A DNA stretch of 64,000 nucleotides from Pseudomonas sp. FP2309 (lineage in GTDB: Bacteria > Pseudomonadota > Gammaproteobacteria > Pseudomonadales > Pseudomonadaceae), in assembly GCF_030687575.1 (NCBI RefSeq), contig NZ_CP117439.1, positions 3,897,501 through 3,961,500 on the forward strand, in the 5' to 3' direction. The position numbers were made by a program, and so were the translations under genes. Below, in pieces: positions 20,661 to 29,484 of this stretch. Each line of letters begins with the position of its first letter. Position 1 is the stretch's first letter. Below the pieces are notes generated by a model, which saw nothing but the letters and a program-made list of their open reading frames with translations, made no database searches and was not told the origin of the DNA.

Positions 20661-22277
20661 ATGCCGCTGATCGAAAGCCTGATCGACCCCCACAGCCCGC
20701 AGTTCGTGCAGAACCGCGATGCCCTGCTGGCGAGCATCGAGCACCTGCGCCAACTGGAGCAAACCCTGCTGGACAAGGCCCAGCAAGCCAAGCCCAAGTT
20801 CGACAGACGCGGTCAACTGCTGCCCCGCGAGCGCCTCAACCTCTTACTGGACCCCGGTGCACCGTTTTTGGAACTGGCGAGCCTGGCCGGCTATAAGCTG
20901 CACGATGACAAGGATGGCAGCGCGGCCGGTGGCGGCTTGATCGCGGGTATCGGCTATGTCAGCGGCGTGCGCGTGCTGGTGGTGGCGAACAACAGCGCGA
21001 TCAAGGGCGGCACCATTTCCCCCAGCGGCCTGAAAAAATCCCTGCGCCTGCAACAGATCGCCCTGGAAAACAAACTGCCGGTGGTGACCCTGGCCGAGAG
21101 CGGCGGCGCCAACCTCAACTATGCCGCCGAGATTTTCGTCGAAGGCGCGCGCAGCTTTGCCAACCAGGCGCGTATGTCGGCCATGGGCCTGCCGCAAATC
21201 ACCGTGGTGCACGGCTCGGCCACGGCGGGCGGGGCTTATCAGCCGGGGTTGTCGGATTACGTGGTGGTGGTGCGCGGCAAGGCCAAGCTGTTTCTCGCCG
21301 GGCCGCCGCTGCTCAAGGCCGCTACCGGCGAAGTCGCCACCGATGAAGAACTCGGCGGCGCCGAAATGCACGCGCAGATAGCCGGCACCGCCGAATACCT
21401 GGCGGAAAACGACGCCGATGGGATCCGCATCGTGCGGGAGATCGTCAGTCTGCTGCCTTGGAATGCCCACCTGCCGCCGGCGCCGGCACGTATGTTCAAG
21501 GAGCCGCTGTATGCCATCGACGAACTGCTGGGGCTGATCCCCGATGACCCGAAAAAGCCCTACGACGTGCGCGAGATCCTGGCGCGCCTGGCCGACGGTT
21601 CCAATTTCCTCGAGTTCAAAGGCGAGTTCGACGCCCACACCGTCTGCGGCCACTTGCACATCCAGGGCCGTGCCGTGGGGGTAATCGGCAATAACGGTCC
21701 GATCACCCCCCAAGGGGCGAGCAAGGCCGCGCAGTTTATCCAGCTGTGTGACCAGAGCCGCACGCCGCTGCTGTTCCTGCACAACACCACCGGTTTCATG
21801 GTGGGCACCGAGTCGGAGCAGCAGGGGGTGATCAAGCACGGCGCGAAGATGATCCAGGCGGTGGCCAATGCACGGGTGCCTAAACTCACGGTGGTGGTCG
21901 GTGGCTCTTACGGCGCGGGCAACTATGCGATGTGCGGGCGAGGCCTGGACCCGCGCTTTATCTTCGCCTGGCCCAACAGCCGCACGGCCGTCATGGGTGG
22001 CGCCCAGGCGGGCAAGGTGCTGCGCATCGTTACCGAGGCCAAGCAGTTGAAAGACGGTTTGGTGCCCGACCCCAAGGTGCTGGATATGCTGGAGCAGGTC
22101 ACCGCGCAGAAACTCGACAGCCAATCCACTGCGCTGTATGGCACGGCAAACCTGTGGGATGACGGGCTGATCGATCCACGCGACACCCGTACCCTGCTCG
22201 GTTTTTTGCTGGATATCTGCCATGAAGCCCAGGTGCGGGAACTGCAACCCAACAGCTTCGGTGTGGCGCGTTTCTAA
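20661..22277 (+). CDS. atuC: Geranyl-CoA carboxylase, carboxyltransferase (beta) subunit AtuC
   Basis: 538 residues, the normal length for the beta subunit of methylcrotonyl/geranyl-CoA carboxylases. It has the two crotonase-fold carboxyltransferase halves: GGGLIAGIGYVSGVRVLVVAN and LAESGGANLNYA in the first, GNNGPITPQGASKAAQFI and VVGGSYGAGNYAMCGRG in the second. With AtuF it carboxylates cis-geranyl-CoA to isohexenyl-glutaconyl-CoA. The sequence alone cannot separate it from the leucine-pathway MCCase beta subunit; the atu context decides. AAGGAAGG precedes the ATG. Confidence 0.93.
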   Translation: MPLIESLIDPHSPQFVQNRDALLASIEHLRQLEQTLLDKAQQAKPKFDRRGQLLPRERLNLLLDPGAPFLELASLAGYKLHDDKDGSAAGGGLIAGIGYVSGVRVLVVANNSAIKGGTISPSGLKKSLRLQQIALENKLPVVTLAESGGANLNYAAEIFVEGARSFANQARMSAMGLPQITVVHGSATAGGAYQPGLSDYVVVVRGKAKLFLAGPPLLKAATGEVATDEELGGAEMHAQIAGTAEYLAENDADGIRIVREIVSLLPWNAHLPPAPARMFKEPLYAIDELLGLIPDDPKKPYDVREILARLADGSNFLEFKGEFDAHTVCGHLHIQGRAVGVIGNNGPITPQGASKAAQFIQLCDQSRTPLLFLHNTTGFMVGTESEQQGVIKHGAKMIQAVANARVPKLTVVVGGSYGAGNYAMCGRGLDPRFIFAWPNSRTAVMGGAQAGKVLRIVTEAKQLKDGLVPDPKVLDMLEQVTAQKLDSQSTALYGTANLWDDGLIDPRDTRTLLGFLLDICHEAQVRELQPNSFGVARF

Positions 22278-22293
22278 CAGGAGAACAAGAACA

Positions 22294-23451
22294 ATGATCT
22301 TCACCCAGGAACACCAGGAACTGCGCCGCACCGTGCGCGCCTTCGTCGACCGCGAGATCAACCCCCATGTGGATGAATGGGAAAAGGCCGGGCGCTTTCC
22401 CATCCACGAGATTTTCCGCAAGGCCGGCGACCTGGGCCTGCTGGGCATTTCCAAGCCCGAACGCTTTGGCGGCATGGGCCTGGACTACAGCTACTCGATC
22501 GTCGCCGCCGAAGAATTCGGCACCATCCACTGCGGCGGCATCCCCATGTCCATCGGCGTGCAGACCGACATGTGCACCCCTGCCCTCGCCCGTTTCGGCT
22601 CGGATGAACTGCGCGATGAATTCCTGCGTCCCGCCATCAGCGGCGAGCAAGTGGGCTGCATCGGGGTCTCGGAAACCGGTGCCGGTTCGGACGTGGCCGG
22701 GCTCAAGACCCACGCGCGCAAGGACGGTGCCGACTACGTGATCAATGGCAGCAAAATGTGGATCACCAATTCGCCAAGCGCCGACTTTATCTGCCTGCTG
22801 GCCAACACCTCGGACGACAAGCCGCATATCAACAAGTCGCTGATCATGGTGCCGATGAACACCCCCGGGATCAGCGTCAGCCCGCCCCTGGAAAAGCTCG
22901 GCATGCACAGCTCGGAGACCGCCCAGGTGTTTTTCGACAATGTGCGTATCCCCCAGCGCAACCGCATCGGCCATGAAGGCGCGGGGTTCATGATGCAGAT
23001 GTTGCAGTTCCAGGAGGAACGTCTGTTTGGCGCGGCCAATATGATCAAGGGCCTGGAGTACTGCATCGACAGTACCATCGCCTATTGCAAGGAGCGCCAG
23101 ACCTTCGGCAAAGCGCTGATCGACAACCAGGTGATCCACTTCCGCCTCGCGGAGCTGGCCACCGAGATCGAATGCCTGCGGGCGCTGGTCTACCAGGCCA
23201 CCGAGCAGTACATCAAAGGCCAGGACGTGACCCGCCTGGCCTCCATGGCCAAACTCAAGGCCGGGCGCCTGGGTCGCGAGGTCAGCGACAGCTGTCTGCA
23301 GTACTGGGGCGGCATGGGGTTCATGTGGGACAACCCGGTCGCGCGGGCGTATCGCGACGTACGCCTGGTGTCGATCGGCGGCGGCGCCGACGAAATCATG
23401 CTGGGCATCATCTGCAAACTGATGGGCACCCTGCCGGGGAAAAAATCATGA
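22294..23451 (+). CDS. atuD: Acyl-CoA dehydrogenase AtuD (citronellyl-CoA dehydrogenase)
   Basis: 385 residues of the FAD acyl-CoA dehydrogenase family: N-terminal helical domain, the signature GVSETGAGSDVAGLKTHARK near 125-145 with WITNSP, and a C-terminal helical domain with QTFGKALIDNQ. The usual YEGT near the C-terminus is replaced by SIGGGADEIM, as in citronellyl-CoA dehydrogenases. It oxidises citronellyl-CoA to geranyl-CoA. The ATG at 22294 has CAGGAG upstream. The stop overlaps the atuE start (ATGA), so the two are translationally coupled. Confidence 0.92.
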   Translation: MIFTQEHQELRRTVRAFVDREINPHVDEWEKAGRFPIHEIFRKAGDLGLLGISKPERFGGMGLDYSYSIVAAEEFGTIHCGGIPMSIGVQTDMCTPALARFGSDELRDEFLRPAISGEQVGCIGVSETGAGSDVAGLKTHARKDGADYVINGSKMWITNSPSADFICLLANTSDDKPHINKSLIMVPMNTPGISVSPPLEKLGMHSSETAQVFFDNVRIPQRNRIGHEGAGFMMQMLQFQEERLFGAANMIKGLEYCIDSTIAYCKERQTFGKALIDNQVIHFRLAELATEIECLRALVYQATEQYIKGQDVTRLASMAKLKAGRLGREVSDSCLQYWGGMGFMWDNPVARAYRDVRLVSIGGGADEIMLGIICKLMGTLPGKKS

Positions 23452-24209
23452 ACACCCTGCTGCTCGAATCCCATAACGGTGTGTTGCATATCACCCTCAA
23501 TCGCCCCGAATGCCGCAATGCCATGAGCCTGCAGATGGTCAACGAACTGCATGCGGCCTTGGCGCAGTTGGACAGCCAGGTGCGCGCCGTGGTGATCAGC
23601 GGCGCGGGCGGGCACTTTTGCGCCGGCGCCGATGTGAAAGACATGGTCAGCGCGGGTGATCAATTGGCCGCGCTGAACCGCGCTTTCGGTGCCTTATTGC
23701 AAGCGGTCGAAGCCCTGCCGCAGGTGGTGATTGTGGTGCTGCAAGGCGCCGTGCTGGGCGGTGGCTTCGGCCTGGCCTGCGTGAGTGACATCGCGATTGC
23801 CGACCACAAGGCCCGCTTCGGCTTGCCCGAAACGAGCCTGGGCCTGCTGCCGGCGCAGATTGCGCCGTTCGTGGTCAAGCGTATCGGCCTGACCCAGGCG
23901 CGTCGCCTGGCCCTCACGGCCGCGCGCTTCGATGGCGTGGAAGCCGAGCGCCTGGGGCTGGTGCATTTCACCGAACATGACCCCCAAGCCTTGGCCGAAC
24001 GACTCGATCAGGTGCTGGGCCAGGTCTTGCAGTGCGCACCGGGGGCCAATGCGCGCACCAAGGCGCTGTTGCTGGCCAGTGTCGAGCAGCCGTTGGGGCC
24101 TTTGCTGGATGAGGCCGCACAGTGGTTTGCCGAGGCGGTGAGAGGTGAAGAAGGGATTGAGGGCACGCAGGCGTTCGTGCAGAAGCGCCAGCCGGGGTGG
24201 TGCATATGA
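23448..24209 (+). CDS. atuE: Isohexenylglutaconyl-CoA hydratase AtuE
   Basis: 253 residues of the enoyl-CoA hydratase/isomerase (crotonase) family. The oxyanion-hole strands are ISGAGGHFCAGADVKDM (about 45-61) and GAVLGGGFGLACVSDIAIA (about 98-116), followed by GLPETSLGLLP with the usual catalytic glutamate. In the atu pathway it hydrates isohexenyl-glutaconyl-CoA. The start overlaps atuD and the stop overlaps atuF, each by ATGA. Confidence 0.92.
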   Translation: MNTLLLESHNGVLHITLNRPECRNAMSLQMVNELHAALAQLDSQVRAVVISGAGGHFCAGADVKDMVSAGDQLAALNRAFGALLQAVEALPQVVIVVLQGAVLGGGFGLACVSDIAIADHKARFGLPETSLGLLPAQIAPFVVKRIGLTQARRLALTAARFDGVEAERLGLVHFTEHDPQALAERLDQVLGQVLQCAPGANARTKALLLASVEQPLGPLLDEAAQWFAEAVRGEEGIEGTQAFVQKRQPGWCI

Positions 24210-26116
24210 CGCCTCCACCACGGGACAACGCCATGGGGGCGTTCAGCAAAATCCTCATCGCCAACCGCGGCGAAATTGCCTGCCGCGTCCAGCGCACCGC
24301 CCACGCTCTGGGTTACCGCACGGTGGCGGTCTATAGCGATGCCGATGCCGAAGCGCTGCATGTGCACATGGCCGACGAAGCCGTGTGTATCGGCCCGGCC
24401 CCCGTGCAGCAGTCCTACCTGAACATCCCGGCCATTCTTCACGCGGCAAAGATCACCGGCGCCGATGCGGTGCACCCCGGTTACGGTTTTCTTTCTGAAA
24501 ATCCCGCGTTCGCCAAAGCGTGCTTCGACGCCAATCTCACCTTCATCGGCCCCAGCGTCGAAGCCATCGAATTGATGGGCAGCAAGCGCCTGTCGAAACT
24601 GGCCATGCTCAACGCCGGCGTGCCCTGCATCGCCGGCTACCAGGGCAGTGACCAGGACGACAGCACCCTGCAACAGCAGGCTGAGCGCATCGGCTACCCG
24701 TTGATGATCAAAGCCAGCGCCGGCGGCGGTGGGCGCGGCATGCGCCTGGTGCAGCAACCCGAGCAGCTGCTGGAGCAACTGCGCACCGCGCGTTCCGAAG
24801 CGCTGAACGCCTTCGGCAGTGATGAGCTGATTCTGGAACAGGCGCTGATCGAACCGCGTCACGTCGAAATCCAGCTGTTCGGCGACAGCCACGGCCACCT
24901 GATCTACCTCGGTGAGCGCGACTGCTCGATCCAGCGCCGCCATCAAAAAGTCATCGAAGAAGCGCCCTGCCCGGTGATGACCGCCGCCTTGCGCCAGGCC
25001 ATGGGCGAAGCCGCGCTCAAGGCCGGTCGTGCGGTGAGCTACGTGGGCGCCGGCACCGTGGAGTTCCTGCTCGACCGCCACGGCCAGTTCTATTTTCTGG
25101 AAATGAACACGCGCCTGCAGGTCGAGCACCCGGTCACTGAGCTGACCACCGGCTTCGACCTGGTGGCCTGGCAACTGCAGATCGCCGCCGGCCAGACGCT
25201 GCCGGTCACCCAAGAGCAAGTGACGCTGACCGGCCATGCCATGGAAGTGCGCCTGTACGCCGAAGACCCGGCACGCGGCTTCGTACCGCAAACCGGGGAC
25301 GTGCTGCGCTGGGAACCGGCGCCCGGTGTGCGGATCGACCATGGGCTGCGCGAAGGCGACACAATCAGCCCGTTCTACGACGCCATGCAAGGCAAGATCA
25401 TCGCCCACGGCGCCACCCGTGAAGAGGCGCGGCGCAAATTGCTGCGCGCGGTGGAAGATACGCGGCTACTGGGGGTCGCGACCAACCAGCAGCTGTTGAT
25501 CGACGTGCTCAAGCATCCGGGTTTTATCAACGGCGATTTCAGCACCGGGTTTCTCGCCGAGCACTTCAATGTCATAGCGCAGCCGACGGTCACCGATGAA
25601 CAACTGGCCCTGGCCGCTGCGCTGTTCCATCAACACAGTGCCGACCTGCACCCGCACGGCCTGGCGGGATGGCGGAACAACGCCAGTGTGCCCAACACCT
25701 TGCGCCTTGAGGTCAACGGCGACATTCACAGCGTCACCGTAGCCCCGCTGCACCTGACCACCGACGGCCGCCACGCGACCCTGGTGCGCGACGGCATCCG
25801 CCGCCGCATCGCCTATCACCTGGACGGTGATCGGCTGTGGCTGGCGGGCCTGAGCGTGACCAACCGCACTCACCAGGTCGCCAGCCGCCACGCCGACGCC
25901 AGCAGCGGCACAGTCAAGGCGCCGATGGACGGGGCTATTGTCGAGGTGCGCGTACAGGCCGGTGAGCACGTCAGCAAAGGCCAACTGCTGCTGGTGCTCG
26001 AAGCGATGAAAATGGAGCAGCCGCTCACGGCGGGCATCGACGGCATTATCAAACACGTGCGGGTCATGGCCGGCGATCAGGTGCGCAATCGTCAGGTGTT
26101 ACTGGAGATCGAATAG
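24206..26116 (+). CDS. atuF: Geranyl-CoA carboxylase, biotin (alpha) subunit AtuF
   Basis: 636 residues from the ATG at 24206 that overlaps the atuE stop; an in-frame ATG at 24197 lies inside atuE. Biotin carboxylase domain about 12-460: KILIANRGEIACRV, the ATP-grasp loop KASAGGGGRGMRLV, ERDCSIQRRHQKVIEEAP and EMNTRLQVEHPVTE. The C-terminal biotinyl domain carries EAMKMEQ with the biotinylated lysine about 40 residues from the end. It pairs with AtuC. The P. aeruginosa atu cluster continues with atuG and atuH; here the operon ends and an unrelated exonuclease follows. Confidence 0.93.
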   Translation: MTPPPRDNAMGAFSKILIANRGEIACRVQRTAHALGYRTVAVYSDADAEALHVHMADEAVCIGPAPVQQSYLNIPAILHAAKITGADAVHPGYGFLSENPAFAKACFDANLTFIGPSVEAIELMGSKRLSKLAMLNAGVPCIAGYQGSDQDDSTLQQQAERIGYPLMIKASAGGGGRGMRLVQQPEQLLEQLRTARSEALNAFGSDELILEQALIEPRHVEIQLFGDSHGHLIYLGERDCSIQRRHQKVIEEAPCPVMTAALRQAMGEAALKAGRAVSYVGAGTVEFLLDRHGQFYFLEMNTRLQVEHPVTELTTGFDLVAWQLQIAAGQTLPVTQEQVTLTGHAMEVRLYAEDPARGFVPQTGDVLRWEPAPGVRIDHGLREGDTISPFYDAMQGKIIAHGATREEARRKLLRAVEDTRLLGVATNQQLLIDVLKHPGFINGDFSTGFLAEHFNVIAQPTVTDEQLALAAALFHQHSADLHPHGLAGWRNNASVPNTLRLEVNGDIHSVTVAPLHLTTDGRHATLVRDGIRRRIAYHLDGDRLWLAGLSVTNRTHQVASRHADASSGTVKAPMDGAIVEVRVQAGEHVSKGQLLLVLEAMKMEQPLTAGIDGIIKHVRVMAGDQVRNRQVLLEIE

Positions 26117-26189
26117 GCCCTGGGCGGAACTACAAGGCCGGGCTACGCTCTATCCCCATCAAGAAGGGAAGAGTACGGGAACCTGCACG

Positions 26190-26732
26190 ATGCCTCATTG
26201 GCTGATTATTGACCTTGAAGCCACAACGGATGAAGGCGGCTGGCCCGTGACGGAGATGGAAGTCATCGAGATCGGCGCAAGCCTGGTGAACCGCCAGGGC
26301 CGTGAACTGGATCACTTCCAGCGTTTTGTGCGGCCGTTGCGCCGTCCCTTGCTGACGCCCTTTTGTCGCCAACTGACCCACATCACCCAAGCGAATATCG
26401 ACACGGCCGCGCCCATCACCGAGGTGTGGCCGCTGTTCGAGCGCTGGCTGGGCCGGCATCTCGGCCCTCTGGAAGGCTGGGCCAGTTGGGGCGACTATGA
26501 CCGCGCGCAGCTTGAACTCGAATGGCAGCGCAACCGCTTGGCCAGTGCTCTGGCGCAAACGCCCCACGTGAACCTCAAGCAGCGCTTCGCCAAGGCCCGG
26601 CGTCTGGACAAACCCCTGGGGCTCAATGGCGCCCTGCAATTGGCGGGGATGCAGTTCCAGGGTCAGCAACACCGGGCACTGGAAGATGCGCGTAACACCG
26701 CACGCCTGCTGCCGCTGATTTTGCCGGTCTAG
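26190..26732 (+). CDS. 3'-5' exonuclease, DEDDh type
   Basis: 180 residues covering one exonuclease domain. Motif I is [10 protein letters not shown] (Asp8, Glu10), motif II lies in [13 protein letters not shown], and motif III is [14 protein letters not shown] with the general-base histidine. The family includes ERI-1/KapD-like ribonucleases and the DnaQ group; the short form without other domains fits a small RNA- or DNA-trimming exonuclease. It follows atuF by 73 bp with its own start and is probably not part of the terpene pathway. The exact substrate is unknown. Confidence 0.82.
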   Translation: MPHWLIIDLEATTDEGGWPVTEMEVIEIGASLVNRQGRELDHFQRFVRPLRRPLLTPFCRQLTHITQANIDTAAPITEVWPLFERWLGRHLGPLEGWASWGDYDRAQLELEWQRNRLASALAQTPHVNLKQRFAKARRLDKPLGLNGALQLAGMQFQGQQHRALEDARNTARLLPLILPV

Positions 26733-26796
26733 GCAGCTCCCCTGGCGTTGGGCATACTGGCCGACCTTTTCAGACCCTTTTTCCGAGGATTGGCCC

Positions 26797-27081
26797 ATGT
26801 TCAAAGTCAACGAGTACTTCGACGGCACCGTCAAGTCGATCGCTTTCGGCACCGCAGAAGGTCCGGCGACCATCGGCGTGATGGCTCCGGGTGAATACGA
26901 ATTCGGCACGGCCCAGCGTGAAATCATGCACGTGGTCTCCGGCGCCCTGACCGTCAAACTGCCCGACGCCAGCGACTGGGAAACCTTCGCCGCCGGCAGC
27001 CAGTTCAACGTACCGGCCAACAGCAAGTTCCAACTGAAAGTCGCCGTGGACACCGCTTACCTGTGCGAATACCGCGGCTGA
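26797..27081 (+). CDS. ppnP: Pyrimidine/purine nucleoside phosphorylase PpnP
   Basis: 94 residues, the full length of the PpnP (YaiE, DUF1255) family, a small cupin. Typical blocks are [32 protein letters not shown] and [17 protein letters not shown] near the middle. The E. coli enzyme splits many nucleosides with phosphate into base and ribose-1-phosphate. GAGGA lies before the ATG. A strong bidirectional hairpin follows the stop. Confidence 0.93.
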   Translation: MFKVNEYFDGTVKSIAFGTAEGPATIGVMAPGEYEFGTAQREIMHVVSGALTVKLPDASDWETFAAGSQFNVPANSKFQLKVAVDTAYLCEYRG

Positions 27082-27094
27082 GGGTTACACCGCG

Positions 27095-27134
27095 CATAAA
27101 AATGCCCGTCTCGCAGGAGACGGGCATTTTTATG
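27095..27134. terminator. Bidirectional terminator between ppnP and the MOSC gene
   Basis: A perfect 18-bp inverted repeat (CATAAAAATGCCCGTCTC and its complement) with a 4-nt loop. The GC stem is flanked by A5 and T5 runs, so it works as an intrinsic terminator in both directions. Confidence 0.93.
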
Positions 27135-27144
27135 GGCTCGGGAA

Positions 27145-27951
27145 TTATTCGAGGATCGTCACCGGCATGCCCACCTCCAGGCGCCCGAGACCATCGTTGA
27201 CCAGGTTCTGGCCAAACATCACGTCACCGTCGCGCTCGCGATAGGTCTTGAGGGTGGCCAGGGGCTCACGGTCCGCACTGCGCTCGCCGCTGGCAGGGTC
27301 GATGGTGGTGAGGATGCAGCGTGAACAGGGCTTGACCACGCGAAACTCCACATCGCCGATGCGCACACGCTTCCAGCCATCTTCGGCAAACGCCTCACCG
27401 CCTTCGATCACCAGATTGGGTCGAAAACGCAGCATCTCCATGGGGCGGCCGATGCGCTGGGATACGTCGTCCAGCGACGCCTGGCCGATAAGCAACAGCG
27501 GGAACCCGTCGGCGAAGGCCACCTTGTCGTCGTCCTTGCCGTAGCCGTCTTGCGTGGTACGCGCCCGTTCGACCGGGACATGCACCAGTCGCGTCGGCTT
27601 GCCGATAAAGTCGCTGACCCAGGCCGCCGCCGCATCACCGGCGTCCGGCACGCGCAGGGTGTCGCGCCAGATGGTCACCCCGCGCAAGTCGGTGTCAGGG
27701 CCCGGCAGCGCCACCTCCACGGTGGCGTGCCCAGGCGAGCTGAGGGTCAGGCCGCCGGCGCTGCTGCACAAGGCCGACAACTGGCCCATCTTCGCCACCG
27801 CACGCTGCGTGAGGAAACGCCCGCTGGCCTCGTCCACCAGCATCCAGCGTCGATCCCCGGCCAGCCCGAGTTTATCCAGGCCAACGTGCTGCAACGTCTC
27901 GGCCTTGCCGGACTTCAAGGGGTAACGGTACAACGCGCTGAGACGAAGCAT
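27145..27951 (-). CDS. MOSC domain protein (YcbX-like)
   Basis: 268 residues from the ATG at 27951, which gives the typical start MLRLSALYRYPLKSG; an upstream in-frame start at 27984 adds an unlikely 11 residues. The N-terminal MOSC beta-barrel domain is followed by the MOSC domain with VVKPCSRCILTTIDP, whose cysteine is the sulfur- or molybdenum-binding position. Relatives such as YcbX are molybdenum-cofactor proteins that reduce N-hydroxylated compounds. The E. coli protein carries an extra ferredoxin domain that is absent here, so a separate electron donor is needed. It may be read from cheV, 40 bp upstream. Confidence 0.85.
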   Translation of the reverse strand: MLRLSALYRYPLKSGKAETLQHVGLDKLGLAGDRRWMLVDEASGRFLTQRAVAKMGQLSALCSSAGGLTLSSPGHATVEVALPGPDTDLRGVTIWRDTLRVPDAGDAAAAWVSDFIGKPTRLVHVPVERARTTQDGYGKDDDKVAFADGFPLLLIGQASLDDVSQRIGRPMEMLRFRPNLVIEGGEAFAEDGWKRVRIGDVEFRVVKPCSRCILTTIDPASGERSADREPLATLKTYRERDGDVMFGQNLVNDGLGRLEVGMPVTILE

Positions 27952-27991
27952 GGGCCTGCATTCCTGAGGGGGCAAAGGTGCCACCCTAAGG

Positions 27992-28927
27992 TCAAGCCGA
28001 GGCTTCGTCCAGCATCAGTCGTTGACGCACCACATCCACCAGCTTGTCCGGCTGGAATTTGGACAGGAAGTTGTCGCATCCGACCTTCTTCACCATCGAC
28101 TCGTTGAAGCTGCCCGACAGCGAGGTGTGCAGCACCACGTAGAGCTTGCGCAGGCGCGGGTCGTTGCGGATTTCGGTGGTAAGGCGATAGCCGTCCATCT
28201 CAGGCATTTCGGCATCGGTGAAGATCATCAGCAGCTTGTCGGTCATCACGTGGCCCGCATCGGCCCAGCCCTTGAGCATGTTCAGCGCCTTGAGACCGTC
28301 GCTGGCGATGTGCATCTTCACGCCCAACTGGCCGAGGGTGTCGCGCAGTTGCGACAGGGCGACGTTGGAGTCGTCCACCAGCAGTACTTCGCGGCCGCGG
28401 GCACGCTCCAGTACCGGGTCTTCGAGTTTTTCACGGGAGACCTTGGCGTTGTAGGGCACGATTTCGGCGAGGACTTTTTCCACGTCGATGATTTCCACCA
28501 ACTGGTCATCGACCTTGCTGATGGCCGTGAGGTAGTGCTGGCGACCGGCACTGGTCGGCGGCGGCAGGATGGCTTCCCAGTTCATGTTGACGATACGGTC
28601 CACGCCACCGACCAGGAAGGCCTGCACCGAGCGGTTGTACTCGGTGACGATGATGGTGCTGTTCGGGCCCGGCACGAGCGGGCGCATGCCGATGGCCTGG
28701 GACAGGTCGATCACCGGTAACGTCTGGCCACGCAGGTTGACCACGCCACACACGAACGGATGACGCTGGGGCATCAGGGTGAGCTTGGGCAGTTGCAGGA
28801 CTTCCTGAACCTTGAACACGTTGATCGCAAACAGTTGCCGCCCGAACAGGCGGAACATGAGGATCTCCAGGCGATTCTCACCCACCAGTTGCGTGCGTTG
28901 GTCTACCGTGTCGAGAATGCCGGCCAT
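27992..28927 (-). CDS. cheV: Chemotaxis coupling protein CheV
   Basis: 311 residues: a CheW domain (about 15-155, with VFKVQEVLQLPKLT and VVNLRGQTLPVIDLS) joined to a receiver domain (about 178-305, VLLVDDSNVA; phospho-acceptor Asp238 in FTDAEMPEMDG; Lys near 290). CheV links receptors to CheA and adapts by phosphorylation. It stands apart from the main che cluster but has its own FliA-type promoter, so it is made with the late flagellar genes. CCAGGAG precedes the ATG. Confidence 0.95.
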   Translation of the reverse strand: MAGILDTVDQRTQLVGENRLEILMFRLFGRQLFAINVFKVQEVLQLPKLTLMPQRHPFVCGVVNLRGQTLPVIDLSQAIGMRPLVPGPNSTIIVTEYNRSVQAFLVGGVDRIVNMNWEAILPPPTSAGRQHYLTAISKVDDQLVEIIDVEKVLAEIVPYNAKVSREKLEDPVLERARGREVLLVDDSNVALSQLRDTLGQLGVKMHIASDGLKALNMLKGWADAGHVMTDKLLMIFTDAEMPEMDGYRLTTEIRNDPRLRKLYVVLHTSLSGSFNESMVKKVGCDNFLSKFQPDKLVDVVRQRLMLDEASA

Positions 28928-28991
28928 TAAATGCTCCTGGTGTGCGCTGGAAAGTGTGGCGCTAAGGGGATGTGCTGTTCACTTACGCTAG

Positions 28992-29018
28992 TTATCGGCG
29001 GCGAACGGCAGACCTTGA
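28992..29018 (-). promoter_or_regulatory. Sigma28 (FliA) promoter of cheV
   Basis: On the minus strand TCAAGGTC is followed after 11 nt by GCCGATAA. The -10 is a perfect match to the sigma28 element and the -35 starts with the TCAAG form common in Pseudomonas. It ends 65 nt before the cheV ATG. Confidence 0.85.
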
Positions 29019-29484
29019 CCCCTAGTAAAATGCCACGGAAACCAATTGATGTCACACTGACATCATGCTTTACTGCGCTGGCTGTTCCAGATGGCAATAG
29101 AGCACCGCTGCGCGACATTCAAATCGACGCTTGGTTCCGCTATATAAGGGATTCCCCTATACACAATCAGGCCCAACCTGATATTCGCAATATCTAATAG
29201 CCATTAATGTGACGCCATTCTCATTGCATGAATGGAGTCAGGCTTTTGTTTGCCATGCCAAGCCCACGGCCCACAGGCCTTTCAGACGTCCACGTCGCGG
29301 CCATTGAAGGTGTGCAACAAAGCCTGCTCACGGGGGCTGTGCACGCCCCTTGCCGTTATTCAAGTATTCGTCCTACTGAAAACTCAGAAGCGGCCTACAT
29401 ACTCCGGTTATATTTCAGCGCTAGTTTTACGCCATTCACCCGGTGCGACCTCTCATCACCCGAGCTTATGTTGTGGAGACTTGC
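29019..29484. promoter_or_regulatory. Non-coding region with three inverted repeats
   Basis: No credible gene is seen here. Three short inverted repeats stand out: TGATGTCA-CAC-TGACATCA (29047-29065, perfect), TATAAGGGATTCCCCTATA (29143-29161, one mismatched pair) and GATATT-CGC-AATATC (29180-29194, perfect). They look like dimeric regulator sites for the gene starting at 29485. No clear promoter was identified between 29195 and 29484. Confidence 0.4.

Noticed and set aside
28931..29197. 88-codon plus-strand frame upstream of the pseudo-Hpt gene
   Set aside because: It runs over the cheV promoter and the inverted repeats, has poor codon use and no ribosome-binding site.
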